Shown: in pieces, positions 17,764-26,007 of the stretch | How the letters are laid out: each line of letters starts with the position of its first letter | Numbering within the stretch: the stretch's first letter is position 1 | DNA from: Bacteroidia bacterium | GTDB lineage: Bacteria; Bacteroidota; Bacteroidia; J057; JADKCL01 | Reading direction: 5' to 3' | Assembly (NCBI GenBank): GCA_020635905.1 | Contig: JACJYV010000009.1 | Span: 186,001-250,000, forward strand | DNA: 64,000 nt | The notes under the pieces: model-generated | What the model saw: only the letters and a program-made list of their open reading frames with translations | Told to the model about the DNA's origin: nothing | Database searches by the model: none | Translations under genes and position numbers: made by a program

Positions 17764-20700
17764 TCACCGCATAATCACCACATCCCCCACCACATTTTCA
17801 ACCTCCTCGTCACCCAAATCCAACACATAATAATAAGCACCATCGGGCAGTGCCTGCCCGCTTTGGTAATGGTGGCCTGACCAGCCATTCTGGTAATTAT
17901 CCGCGGCATAGACCTTTTGCCCATACCTGTTGAAAACCTCCAGATGGTTATTGGGAAAGGCTTCCAACCCATCAATTTCGAAGAAATCGTTATTTCCGTC
18001 GCCATTGGGAGTGAAGGTATTGTACACATGCAGGGGCAGGGCCTCCACACATACTTCCAGGCTGACCGAATCCGCACATCCACCATAATTTTCACCCCAC
18101 AAGGTAACCGTATAAACGCCCACTGCCGCATAGGCATGGGCCGGGTTGGTATTGGGAGAATAAACCTGGTAATTTCCGTCTCCAAAGCTCCAGGTGCCGC
18201 TGTCAATTCCGTTGCTCAGGTCAATGAAGTTGAATTGAGGATTGCTGAAAAGGGCACAATTGCTCGGATTGGAAAGGAAATTGGCCTGAATTTGGGGATA
18301 GCCGGGAATGCGAATCGTATCCTCCAGGGCACAATCCGTACCCGAATTCACCACGGTCACGATGTGCTCCGTTCCAACCCGGGCAAACAAGGTGTCTCCG
18401 TGGGTGGGAGGGGAAGTATTCCAGGTAAAAATGAAATTTCCGGGGATACTGGGAAGAGCGACTGCAAAGCCAATCTCGCCCGCACACTGGATGTCGCTGG
18501 TGTCGAAATCAATGGTAAAGGGCTGTTGCACATACAGTTCCACTGTATCCGAGACCGGATCCGTACAGCCGTCGTAGGCCGTCACAACATACACCGTGGA
18601 CACGGTAGGATTGACCAGGTGCTGAAAGCTGGCGGGCAGACCCTGGTTCCAGGAAAAGGTATAGCCCGTGCCCAATCCGCCGGCGGCGGATGCATTCAAA
18701 GTGGCGAAATCGCCCTGGCAAATGGAATCAAGATTGGAACTGGCGGTCAGAAACAGGGGCTGACCGACAATTACATATTGCTCAACTGTTTCCTCGCAGT
18801 CCCCGATGCCGTAAGTATAAGTGATTTTATGCGCTCCCGGCCCGGCCAAGGCAGGATTAAAAACTGAATCCGTCAGTCCGTCGCCAGTCCAGGTGCCCCC
18901 AAAAGGCTTGCCGCTCAAAGTCACCAGGGTATCAATGTAACAGTAATTGCCATTCAATCCCGTAAACCAGACCGAGTCTTTGGGCGTCACGGTCACGGAA
19001 GTGGTGTCAGCACAGCCCGCAAAGGAGGTGTGGTAGACGGGAAAAGTGCCCGCACCCGTCTGAGCCGGGTCAAAAGTTCCATGGGGATTGGTAATCCCTG
19101 CCCCGGTCCAGATGCCTCCAGGTGGAGGGTCCTGAGGAGATTCCTGCAACTGAATGGGTGCAGAAAGTTCGCAAATGATGGTATCCGTGAGGGTTTTGGG
19201 TGGAATGATGTAAACCGTCATGGAATCGCTGCACCCGCTGGCTGTGTAGGTGAGTGTATGGTAACCCGGGGAGGCCATGGAGGGCACGAAAGTGCCCGGA
19301 TAATCGGGATCGGTCACACCAACTCCCGTCCAGGCGCCATTGCTGACGTTGCGGTTGGTATTATTATAATCCAGCAAAAACGGGCCGGGATCCTGGCGGC
19401 AAAAGGAAAGGGTATCCACCCCAATTTCCGTAATTCGCACCCATACATATTTTTCGTCCGAACATCCTCCGTAATGGTAAAAAAGCTGGGCATTCCAGTT
19501 GCCTGAGGTAATTCCCGGGTCAAAATAGCCAGTCAGGGAATCCAGAATGCCGGGACCTGTCCAGTAGCCACCTGCCGGGGCTCCTGCAATGATGGTAAAG
19601 GGGCTGTGCTTGGGACAGGTTTCCTCGTTGGGACCTGCATAAATCTGGGTCACAAACCTGTAAAGGGTATCTTTGCAGCCGTTGATGGTGTAAATGTACA
19701 TTTTGAGGCCAATTCCCGCATTCCAGGTGTTCATGATGCCCAAAGCAGAATTATTGATCCCTGGTCCCGACCAGTTTCCACCCGGCGGGTAAAAGGCGAG
19801 GGTGTCCAGCCCCAGACTTTGACAAACGGTATCATCTGGCTGAATGGCAATGGGTTGCACGTAAATCTGTTTGGTGTCAGAGCAACCCCCAAAAGAGTAG
19901 GTCACGGTATAATTTCCCTGCACAGAAGGGGTGAAAAGTCCGCCAGAAGTGATATTGGGCCCCGACCAGGTGCCCCCGGGGGGACTGTAGCCCGTCATGT
20001 TGAACGGGTTGGAACCCGGACAGGCTGCCTTGGGCGGTCCTGCCTCGATTGGATTTACGGTCAGAATGACCGAGTCGCGGCAACCATTGCCGCCCGTGTA
20101 ATAGATCACGTGAGCCCCGGCTCCGGCCAGATTCGGGTCGAAAGTACCCAAAAGGGAATCTGTGATTCCTGCTCCGTTCCAGATGCCACCCGAAGGGTTG
20201 GCGGTGAGGTTGAACGGGGGTGCCGACTGGCACACCGTTTGGTTGGCCTGGGTCGCAGGCGCAGGCAACACCGTGAGCGTATAGCTGGCTGAGGCACTGG
20301 GCGATGGCCCGAGGTCGGAGACGGTGCAGGTGTAATTGGTGGTCACCAGGGGACAAACCGTGAAGGGCCCTGGCCCGTTGGGCAGGCCGTTATTCCAGGC
20401 GAAGGTGTAGGTGGAGGAATCGCCTCCCGTGGCATTGGCCCAGATTTGGGCACATTCCCCCGGGCAAATGGGAGATTGATTACTCTGAATATTCACCGCA
20501 ATAGGGCAATCATTGATTGAAACGGTGTCTGCAATGGTGATGGTCCAGAGCGAATCACAGGCATCGCGGAAACGGTAGGTGAGGGCCACAATGTAGCTGC
20601 CGCCATTGTCCAGACCCGGATTCAGGGTCAGATTGACCTGGGTACTCGAATCATTCGGGGCGCAACCTACAGGAACCGCGCTTACAGACTGGGCCAGGGG

Positions 20701-21261
20701 GCCAATGACCGTCCAGGTGCCGCTGTTGATGGAATCACACTGGATGGGGGTACTGAAATTGGCGGTCAGAGTTGCGGTGGAGCAGGTGGGCGAACCAGGC
20801 GAAAGGGTAAGCACGGGTGGCACAGGGGGATCCATGATGGCGGACCATTCTGCTACAAATCCCGTGCAGGCCAGACTGGCATCTGATTGAAAATTGAGGG
20901 TGATGCAGGTGGAAGAATTGAGGGGCGGTGGGAGGGAAGTGCCCGAATAAGCTCCAATTACAGGCGAATTCGTATCTGGTCCGGCATAAATGGTCAGAAT
21001 GTCAAAATTCAATTCTGTGCAAAAAGAGGTAAACACCAGATTGATATTCTGAACCCCGCCTGGCGGGCAAATGGTAAAGGTATAATTTTCATTATGGGCG
21101 TAATAATCCAACTGAGTGCCCTGGTCACTGTCGCGGATAATGCCCTGACAATAGGTAACCACGGTATCCTGCATATTGAAATTCAGCAATTGAGCCCGAG
21201 TGGTAATTGAAATTCCTACCAAACCCACCACGAGAAATATTATCCTGCTGAACTTCCTCAT
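17764..21261 (-). CDS. Giant T9SS type B (gliding-motility C-terminal) surface protein
   Basis: 1165 residues. Signal peptide (MRKFSRIIFLVVGLVGISITTRAQ), then a CUB-like domain (about 45-150: YTFTICPPGGVQNINLVF .. FDILTIYAGPD .. CITLNFQSDA), Ig-like segments, and about eight Cys-containing repeats of roughly 70-90 residues with 'GG.W.GPGI...G.F.P..AG...V.Y...GC.D' (about 330-830), typical of Bacteroidota adhesins. A PKD domain (SNGIDSGTWSFGDGNY) precedes the type B sorting tail: TFTPNGDGNNDFFEIDGL ... VFNRYGQKVY ... GAYYYVLDL. The protein should be exported by T9SS and displayed on the surface. It is the last gene of a six-gene minus-strand cluster starting at 25566. Confidence 0.9.
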   Translation of the reverse strand: MRKFSRIIFLVVGLVGISITTRAQLLNFNMQDTVVTYCQGIIRDSDQGTQLDYYAHNENYTFTICPPGGVQNINLVFTSFCTELNFDILTIYAGPDTNSPVIGAYSGTSLPPPLNSSTCITLNFQSDASLACTGFVAEWSAIMDPPVPPVLTLSPGSPTCSTATLTANFSTPIQCDSINSGTWTVIGPLAQSVSAVPVGCAPNDSSTQVNLTLNPGLDNGGSYIVALTYRFRDACDSLWTITIADTVSINDCPIAVNIQSNQSPICPGECAQIWANATGGDSSTYTFAWNNGLPNGPGPFTVCPLVTTNYTCTVSDLGPSPSASASYTLTVLPAPATQANQTVCQSAPPFNLTANPSGGIWNGAGITDSLLGTFDPNLAGAGAHVIYYTGGNGCRDSVILTVNPIEAGPPKAACPGSNPFNMTGYSPPGGTWSGPNITSGGLFTPSVQGNYTVTYSFGGCSDTKQIYVQPIAIQPDDTVCQSLGLDTLAFYPPGGNWSGPGINNSALGIMNTWNAGIGLKMYIYTINGCKDTLYRFVTQIYAGPNEETCPKHSPFTIIAGAPAGGYWTGPGILDSLTGYFDPGITSGNWNAQLFYHYGGCSDEKYVWVRITEIGVDTLSFCRQDPGPFLLDYNNTNRNVSNGAWTGVGVTDPDYPGTFVPSMASPGYHTLTYTASGCSDSMTVYIIPPKTLTDTIICELSAPIQLQESPQDPPPGGIWTGAGITNPHGTFDPAQTGAGTFPVYHTSFAGCADTTSVTVTPKDSVWFTGLNGNYCYIDTLVTLSGKPFGGTWTGDGLTDSVFNPALAGPGAHKITYTYGIGDCEETVEQYVIVGQPLFLTASSNLDSICQGDFATLNASAAGGLGTGYTFSWNQGLPASFQHLVNPTVSTVYVVTAYDGCTDPVSDTVELYVQQPFTIDFDTSDIQCAGEIGFAVALPSIPGNFIFTWNTSPPTHGDTLFARVGTEHIVTVVNSGTDCALEDTIRIPGYPQIQANFLSNPSNCALFSNPQFNFIDLSNGIDSGTWSFGDGNYQVYSPNTNPAHAYAAVGVYTVTLWGENYGGCADSVSLEVCVEALPLHVYNTFTPNGDGNNDFFEIDGLEAFPNNHLEVFNRYGQKVYAADNYQNGWSGHHYQSGQALPDGAYYYVLDLGDEEVENVVGDVVIMR

Positions 21262-21266
21262 TTCCC

Positions 21267-21728
21267 TTATTCTGTGATGGTAATGTCGGGGGTAATGGCA
21301 GGATTGGACCAGTTTCCAGCCCGGTCACGAATGGTCACGGTATAGTTGATGACTTCGTCACCGCCGGTGCCCAGTTTGAAAGGGGCTTTCAACTCGACCA
21401 TGATCGTGCCCTGAATGGGCAGCGTTTCATCAGGAGGCGCCAGGGGCGCCAAATGGTAGGCATCTGGCTCGGTCAGGCGGCTGTCCAGCACAAAAATGGC
21501 TGACGAATCAGGATCATAATAACCCAAATCCCCGTCTCCGTCCTGGTAAGAAATGTAAATCCTGAGATTTTCCTGAAACTGCACCACCGAGGTGGAACTT
21601 ACGCTGTCAATGCTGATATAGGGTTCCAGGGGAAAAATGGGTTCATCGTCCTTTTTGCAGGAAGAAAATCCCACCAGCAACGCCAACAGAACGGTCAGGA
21701 AAGATATTTTGGGTGAATTCATTCTCAT
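21267..21728 (-). CDS. Lipoprotein of unknown function
   Basis: 153 residues with a lipoprotein signal (SFLTVLLALLVGFSSCKKDDEP). The rest is beta-rich and contains a Ca-binding-like SYQDGDGDLGYYDPDSS segment near residues 60-75 and a DRAGNWSNP motif near the C-terminus, as in Ig-like or cadherin-like domains. No family assigned. Only 5 bp separate its stop from the start of the giant adhesin gene (on the minus strand it is upstream), and 9 bp separate it from the cytochrome-like lipoprotein gene, so it belongs to the same operon. Confidence 0.7.
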   Translation of the reverse strand: MRMNSPKISFLTVLLALLVGFSSCKKDDEPIFPLEPYISIDSVSSTSVVQFQENLRIYISYQDGDGDLGYYDPDSSAIFVLDSRLTEPDAYHLAPLAPPDETLPIQGTIMVELKAPFKLGTGGDEVINYTVTIRDRAGNWSNPAITPDITITE

Positions 21729-21737
21729 GCCGGCAAA

Positions 21738-22706
21738 TCAGTTGACAATTTTGATGGCACAGTATTCCTTGATATAATCGGGACTGCCCAGGTTGGGAAT
21801 TTCCGTAATGTGCCCCGTTGCATCCTCCACATAAGCCCGGATAAAGATAATGGCTCCCTCTGCAAATGAATTTACATTGAAACTCACTTTGTGATAGTAC
21901 TGAACCTGGGTGCCAAAATATCCTTTTTCAGTAATGGGCGTGGTAACGAAGGTAAGATCGTTTTCGGGTAAATTGGAGAATTTGTCGATTTCCAGGGAGA
22001 ATTTCACCTTATTATATGCCAAATCCTGAATGGCGGTTTCCGGGTCAAAAAAGGAAAACCAGATTTCGAGATTCTGGGCTGATGAAGGCACTTTCAGGAT
22101 GCCCTGCCCGCTCTGCGAGCGGGGTACTTTGGTCAGACTTCCGTCTGCGAAGGCCACAATGCCCTGCAATTGGGGCTGAACGTCACCCGCAGTCGGCAAA
22201 TTCCCAAACATATCTTTCGCTCCCCCATTGATCCAATCCTTGACGTTTTGGATGTATTGGGTTTTCTTTTCTTCCCAATCTGAATTGGGCTCCACCGCGA
22301 GGGGCATCAGGCCTGATTGCCCGTCAATGTCGATGGTGAGGCGCTTGTAAAGCACGGAAAAGTCTGCGTTGCCGGGTTCCACCCGGTAATCGTAAGCTGA
22401 ATCAATGCTGTTTTTGATGGGTTCCTTGAGCACCAGGGTGTTATAAGCGCTTTCAATGGTGCGAAAGTCAGGTTCAAAGGTGCCATCGTGGCAGCCTGAA
22501 TTGGCACAGGTGGGGGCAAAAATGTTGTTGTGGAGCCCCACAAAGCTGGCTGGATCAGGCACATAGGTCTGCCCCGTATCCACGGGTGGCTGCAAATCAG
22601 GGTTATCGTAGGGATTTTCCCAGGGATCGCTGGTTTTGCAGGAACCAATTCCCAGCAAAAACGCAGCAAACAGCAGAAAGGTGAAGTGGATGCGATTCTT
22701 TTTCAT
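21738..22706 (-). CDS. Lipoprotein with a cytochrome-c-like CX4CH motif
   Basis: 322 residues. Lipoprotein signal ending FLLGIGSC (Cys23). The sequence IFAPTCANSGCHDG at residues 62-75 resembles the 'CxxCH' site of the small cytochromes joined to DUF1549/DUF1553 or fused to lipoproteins, but the two cysteines (67 and 72) are four residues apart, and whether haem is attached is open. The C-terminal half is beta-rich. It lies 2 bp downstream of the Tat-exported DUF1501-like gene and 9 bp upstream of the next lipoprotein, which makes co-transcription very likely. Confidence 0.65.
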   Translation of the reverse strand: MKKNRIHFTFLLFAAFLLGIGSCKTSDPWENPYDNPDLQPPVDTGQTYVPDPASFVGLHNNIFAPTCANSGCHDGTFEPDFRTIESAYNTLVLKEPIKNSIDSAYDYRVEPGNADFSVLYKRLTIDIDGQSGLMPLAVEPNSDWEEKKTQYIQNVKDWINGGAKDMFGNLPTAGDVQPQLQGIVAFADGSLTKVPRSQSGQGILKVPSSAQNLEIWFSFFDPETAIQDLAYNKVKFSLEIDKFSNLPENDLTFVTTPITEKGYFGTQVQYYHKVSFNVNSFAEGAIIFIRAYVEDATGHITEIPNLGSPDYIKEYCAIKIVN

Positions 22707-22708
22707 GC

Positions 22709-24046
22709 TCAGATTCGGTCAAACATTGACATGGCGTCCCCGTGGGTGAGTCCCGCATTGAGGACTTCATTTTTGAAGCCCAGTATTTCTGCAATGGTCA
22801 ACACCCCGTCGCAGCCATGCCCCAGGGGATTGGCCTCGTCTCCCAGTTGCAGGTTGGCGGGAATATTGGGACCGACCATCATACCAAAAATCCGCTTGGA
22901 ATTATCGTCTGAATGGTCATAGGCATACCAGAGGTTTTGGTCGATGATGGGGTTTGGCACATCGTTTCGGCCGTGTTCAGGGATGATCACCATGGCCGTT
23001 TTGCCGGCCATTTCAGGAATCTGGGTCTGGATGTAATTCCAGAGGTGGGCCACTCCATGATCGGCACGGTGCAGGGATTTGAGGTATCCCGTAAAATTGC
23101 CGTGACAGCCATCCACCGCCGAAAGATTCACCACGGTGAGGGTGGGTTTAAACCATTTCAATACCTCGCAGGCATAGCCAATGGTGGTCAGGTCGGCATT
23201 GTCACGCACAGGCGGCAGGGCAATGGAATTGCTGGCCGTCTTATTATACATTTCCTTAAAGAAATTCTTCAGGTCGTTTTTCTCCTCGTCCGTATTTTTG
23301 ATGCCCGGCACATCCTTGCCTGAACTGAGGGCCAGACTGTCCAGAAAGTACTTCATACGATACATAGGGCCCAATTCCTCCTCAGGGTGATACACCTTGG
23401 CATTGGCCATGTGCTTTTGCCCGCCTGCGCCAAAGGTGACCTGTGGAGCAATGAAGTTGGCGCCAAAGGCCGCTCCATAATCGGGATAGGTGGAATAATT
23501 GAGCAGGGGAACAGAGTTGCCAATGGTGTTGCCCACAAACCAGGTTTGGGTGGCAGAAAGGCCCATGTGGCGGCGGGCGTATTCAAAAATGGTGGGATAA
23601 ACGGGTTTTTGCTTCAGGCCCTGGGTGGCGGCATAATTTCCCGAAACCAACCCATTCAGGCCTGCATAATGGCCTGAAGTATCCACGTGTACTTCTTTGA
23701 AAAGGGTTCCCTGTTTTTCGAGGGTGGTGTTAATTATTTTGGGAATAGGGGTATTACCATCCAGGCTGCCATTGGTGCCGTACACGATTTTCTGGGTGGG
23801 CGGGGCTCCTTCCAGCATGTTGTACATGATGTTTCCCGCAATGGGAACTCCCTGACTGTCATCCAGATAGCGTTGCAAAACGGATTCCTGCTGGCGTACG
23901 CCCCCGGCAAACAGCACGAACACGACGTGTTCGGCCAGTTGGGCACCCGAGGAGGCGAAAAGGCGGCCTGAAGGCAGAATATAGGGAAAGACTGCCGCGC
24001 CTGCGGCGGCCAATCCTGCTTTTTTCAAAAATGTTCTCCGTTTCAT
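22709..24046 (-). CDS. Tat-exported DUF1501-like protein (alkaline-phosphatase superfamily)
   Basis: 445 residues. It begins with a twin-arginine signal (MKRRTFLKKAGLAAAGAAVFPY), meaning export in folded form. The body resembles DUF1501 / sulfatase-like metalloenzyme proteins: VVFVLFAGGVRQQES near the start, SGHYAGLNGLVSGNY, and a late IIPEHGRND motif together with DGCHGNF and HRADHGVAHLW, which are the positions of metal ligands in that superfamily. The substrate is unknown. In planctomycetes and some Bacteroidota, DUF1501 proteins occur with DUF1549/DUF1553 and cytochrome-like proteins, and that is the arrangement here (two lipoproteins before it, a cytochrome-like one after it). Confidence 0.75.
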   Translation of the reverse strand: MKRRTFLKKAGLAAAGAAVFPYILPSGRLFASSGAQLAEHVVFVLFAGGVRQQESVLQRYLDDSQGVPIAGNIMYNMLEGAPPTQKIVYGTNGSLDGNTPIPKIINTTLEKQGTLFKEVHVDTSGHYAGLNGLVSGNYAATQGLKQKPVYPTIFEYARRHMGLSATQTWFVGNTIGNSVPLLNYSTYPDYGAAFGANFIAPQVTFGAGGQKHMANAKVYHPEEELGPMYRMKYFLDSLALSSGKDVPGIKNTDEEKNDLKNFFKEMYNKTASNSIALPPVRDNADLTTIGYACEVLKWFKPTLTVVNLSAVDGCHGNFTGYLKSLHRADHGVAHLWNYIQTQIPEMAGKTAMVIIPEHGRNDVPNPIIDQNLWYAYDHSDDNSKRIFGMMVGPNIPANLQLGDEANPLGHGCDGVLTIAEILGFKNEVLNAGLTHGDAMSMFDRI

Positions 24047-24129
24047 CTTTTTCAGCTTTTGGGCGTTAGAGCTTAGCTTTCAGGGCAGAAATTCAGGCTG
24101 ATACCCAAATCCTGACTCCAAACTCCTTT

Positions 24130-24633
24130 TTAATAATACTGATACTCATTGCTCAGCGCGAATGACATGTAAACCAACTCGGGCGAAATGTTGGCATCGG
24201 CCTGAATGTAATTGCGAAACCACTCCTTCTCAGCTGCAGTGGGTTTGCGCACATAAAAACGGGCGTAAGTTTCTTCGATAAATTTGTCCAGATCGGCCCG
24301 CATGGTGGCATCGCTGGGGATGATTTTACCCGGCTGATTCATAAACGAGCTCAAAATCACTTCATAAACCGTTTCTTTGTCCCCCACAGATTCAATTACC
24401 CTTTTGATTTCCACCAACTCATTGGCGGAAAGAGCCTTTTGGAAGAGGTTCGCATACAACACGGAAATGTATTGTTCTTCCGTTTTGAGAATGGTTTTAT
24501 CTGCATCTGCGGGCAAAGCTTCCACCTGATTTACATCGTAGATGTATTCAGGATCAGGCTTGCAGCCACTGAAAACCAGCAGGGCCAGGAGGAAACTGAG
24601 GGTAATGGCGGGGAAAATGGATAGCTTTTTCAT
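24130..24633 (-). CDS. Lipoprotein, helical (DUF1549/DUF1553- or DUF4214-like)
   Basis: 167 residues. Lipoprotein signal ending LLVFSGC. The rest is all-helical with 'VLYANLFQKALSANELVEI' and 'ETYARFYVRKPTAAEKEWF' and ends in MSFALSNEYQYY. This ending parallels the 'ALLNSSEFLF'-like ends of planctomycete DUF1553 proteins and the SDEYAQF end of its neighbour, so the two lipoproteins may be diverged halves of one family. The assignment is a weak inference. It lies 12 bp after the gene at 24646 and 83 bp before the DUF1501-like gene. Confidence 0.6.
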   Translation of the reverse strand: MKKLSIFPAITLSFLLALLVFSGCKPDPEYIYDVNQVEALPADADKTILKTEEQYISVLYANLFQKALSANELVEIKRVIESVGDKETVYEVILSSFMNQPGKIIPSDATMRADLDKFIEETYARFYVRKPTAAEKEWFRNYIQADANISPELVYMSFALSNEYQYY

Positions 24634-24645
24634 CCGTTTTGGGAA

Positions 24646-25566
24646 TTAGAATTGAGCATATTCGTCGGAAATCATGATGGTGCGCTGCACTTTTTGCAGG
24701 TCGTGGTCCTGGTAGAAATCTTCAATCAGGGCCGCCACTTCGAGGGTATTGGCCTCGCGGGCCAGTAAAGTCAGGTACGACCAACGGATCATGCCTTCGT
24801 AGTATTCGCGGGTGGAGGTCAGCACCTGAATGTACTCCCATTTATTGGAGGCAGATTGCCCGAAAATAATGGCTGGGAGGTTGTATTCAATCATATCAAA
24901 GGCCGAATAATATTCCTCCTGGGTCGGGTAACGAAAGAAAAGGTCGTCAAAGGTGGCATTGATATAATTGAAGGTATTCATATTGATCAAATCATAAATG
25001 GAATTATGGCACATGCGGTTGTACACATCTGCAATTCCAATCGTGCCTTCGTAATATTCGGCCTCACTTTTGAGAATGGATTGTAATTTGGCCGCTACGG
25101 CTTTGTCGATTTCGGCATCAAGCGAGTCTCCAAACAGGGAATCAATCTTGGCTGCATTCAGGGCAATCCCAATTTTTTGCTGAATATCCGCGTTGGAGGC
25201 ACCCTCCAGCAGCCGCACTTTGGCCAGTTCGTACATGCGATGATAGTAGGCAATGGAATAAGAGGAATCACCAGGCACGTATTCGCGGTTGAATTGCAGG
25301 CGCCGCATGATAGAATCGCGGGAATCAAAGGAAAGGTCATTGGCGCGCAGCCAGGCCACATGAGCGTTCATTTCGTCGGGCAGGGGCTCGCGCCCAATCA
25401 GGTCAATGTAGGTACGATTGATGTAATTTTTGATTTTGGAGGTGGGGATTTCGTTATAGAAGGGGGGATTATTATTTTCCACCACCACGATTTCCTTTTC
25501 GCAGCCGCTGAATATCAACAGTAACCATGCCAGCCATGGTGCGATTAACCGAAATTGCTTAGCCAA
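24646..25566 (-). CDS. Lipoprotein with DUF1549-like helical domain
   Basis: 306 residues. The start is a TTG (complement of 25564-25566), the first possible start in this frame, giving a lipoprotein signal ending LLLIFSGC. Residues about 40-80 (IKNYINRTYIDLIGREPLPDEMNAHVAWL) match the 'R.YLDL.GR.PT..E...' opening of DUF1549-type proteins, whose function is unknown. The remainder is helical and ends SDEYAQF. It is the first gene of the minus-strand cluster that leads to the DUF1501-like protein and the giant T9SS adhesin. Confidence 0.65.
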   Translation of the reverse strand: MAKQFRLIAPWLAWLLLIFSGCEKEIVVVENNNPPFYNEIPTSKIKNYINRTYIDLIGREPLPDEMNAHVAWLRANDLSFDSRDSIMRRLQFNREYVPGDSSYSIAYYHRMYELAKVRLLEGASNADIQQKIGIALNAAKIDSLFGDSLDAEIDKAVAAKLQSILKSEAEYYEGTIGIADVYNRMCHNSIYDLINMNTFNYINATFDDLFFRYPTQEEYYSAFDMIEYNLPAIIFGQSASNKWEYIQVLTSTREYYEGMIRWSYLTLLAREANTLEVAALIEDFYQDHDLQKVQRTIMISDEYAQF

Positions 25567-25672
25567 TTCTTTTTCCCTTTTGCGTATCCAATAATGTCAT
25601 AATTTAGGATAAAAAGGGGAAGAATGGAAGGACTCAGGTTAATAATTGGTTAAATAAACGGTTTGGGGGCAA

Positions 25673-25942
25673 TTATCCGTGGATTCCTTTGCCGCTTTCG
25701 TAAAAAGAGGCACCTTTCTCCACTTCGCGGTCTTTTTTGGTGGTAATTTCCAATTTCGTTTCTTTTCTCCTACCCCAATACCCCCTGATCATTAAAGGGC
25801 CCAAAAAGGGGACAAACCAAATGAATTTTTTATGCATTTTACGCTGAGATTCATCGGCATAGCGGGCCGCGTCAATTTTGTCCATGACCCGCAGGTTGAA
25901 AAAGATGTAAACGACGGCAGCAATGGCAATACCTGTTCCCAT
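25673..25942 (-). CDS. Small membrane protein (89 residues)
   Basis: An N-terminal membrane span (MGTGIAIAAVVYIFFNL), a charged linker, and a second hydrophobic hairpin-like stretch (KKFIWFVPFLGPLMIRGYW) followed by a basic tail. The second part loosely resembles the PLDc_N membrane domain, but the match is too short to assign. A C-terminal GKGIHG tail is present. It stands between the DUF1549 cluster and the GH97 gene on the same strand. Confidence 0.55.
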   Translation of the reverse strand: MGTGIAIAAVVYIFFNLRVMDKIDAARYADESQRKMHKKFIWFVPFLGPLMIRGYWGRRKETKLEITTKKDREVEKGASFYESGKGIHG

Positions 25943-26007
25943 GGCAGTGAAGTTGGGTTAAAATTTGGGGAAATGTCCCTCAGAAACCAGTGGTTGGCCG
26001 AATATAA

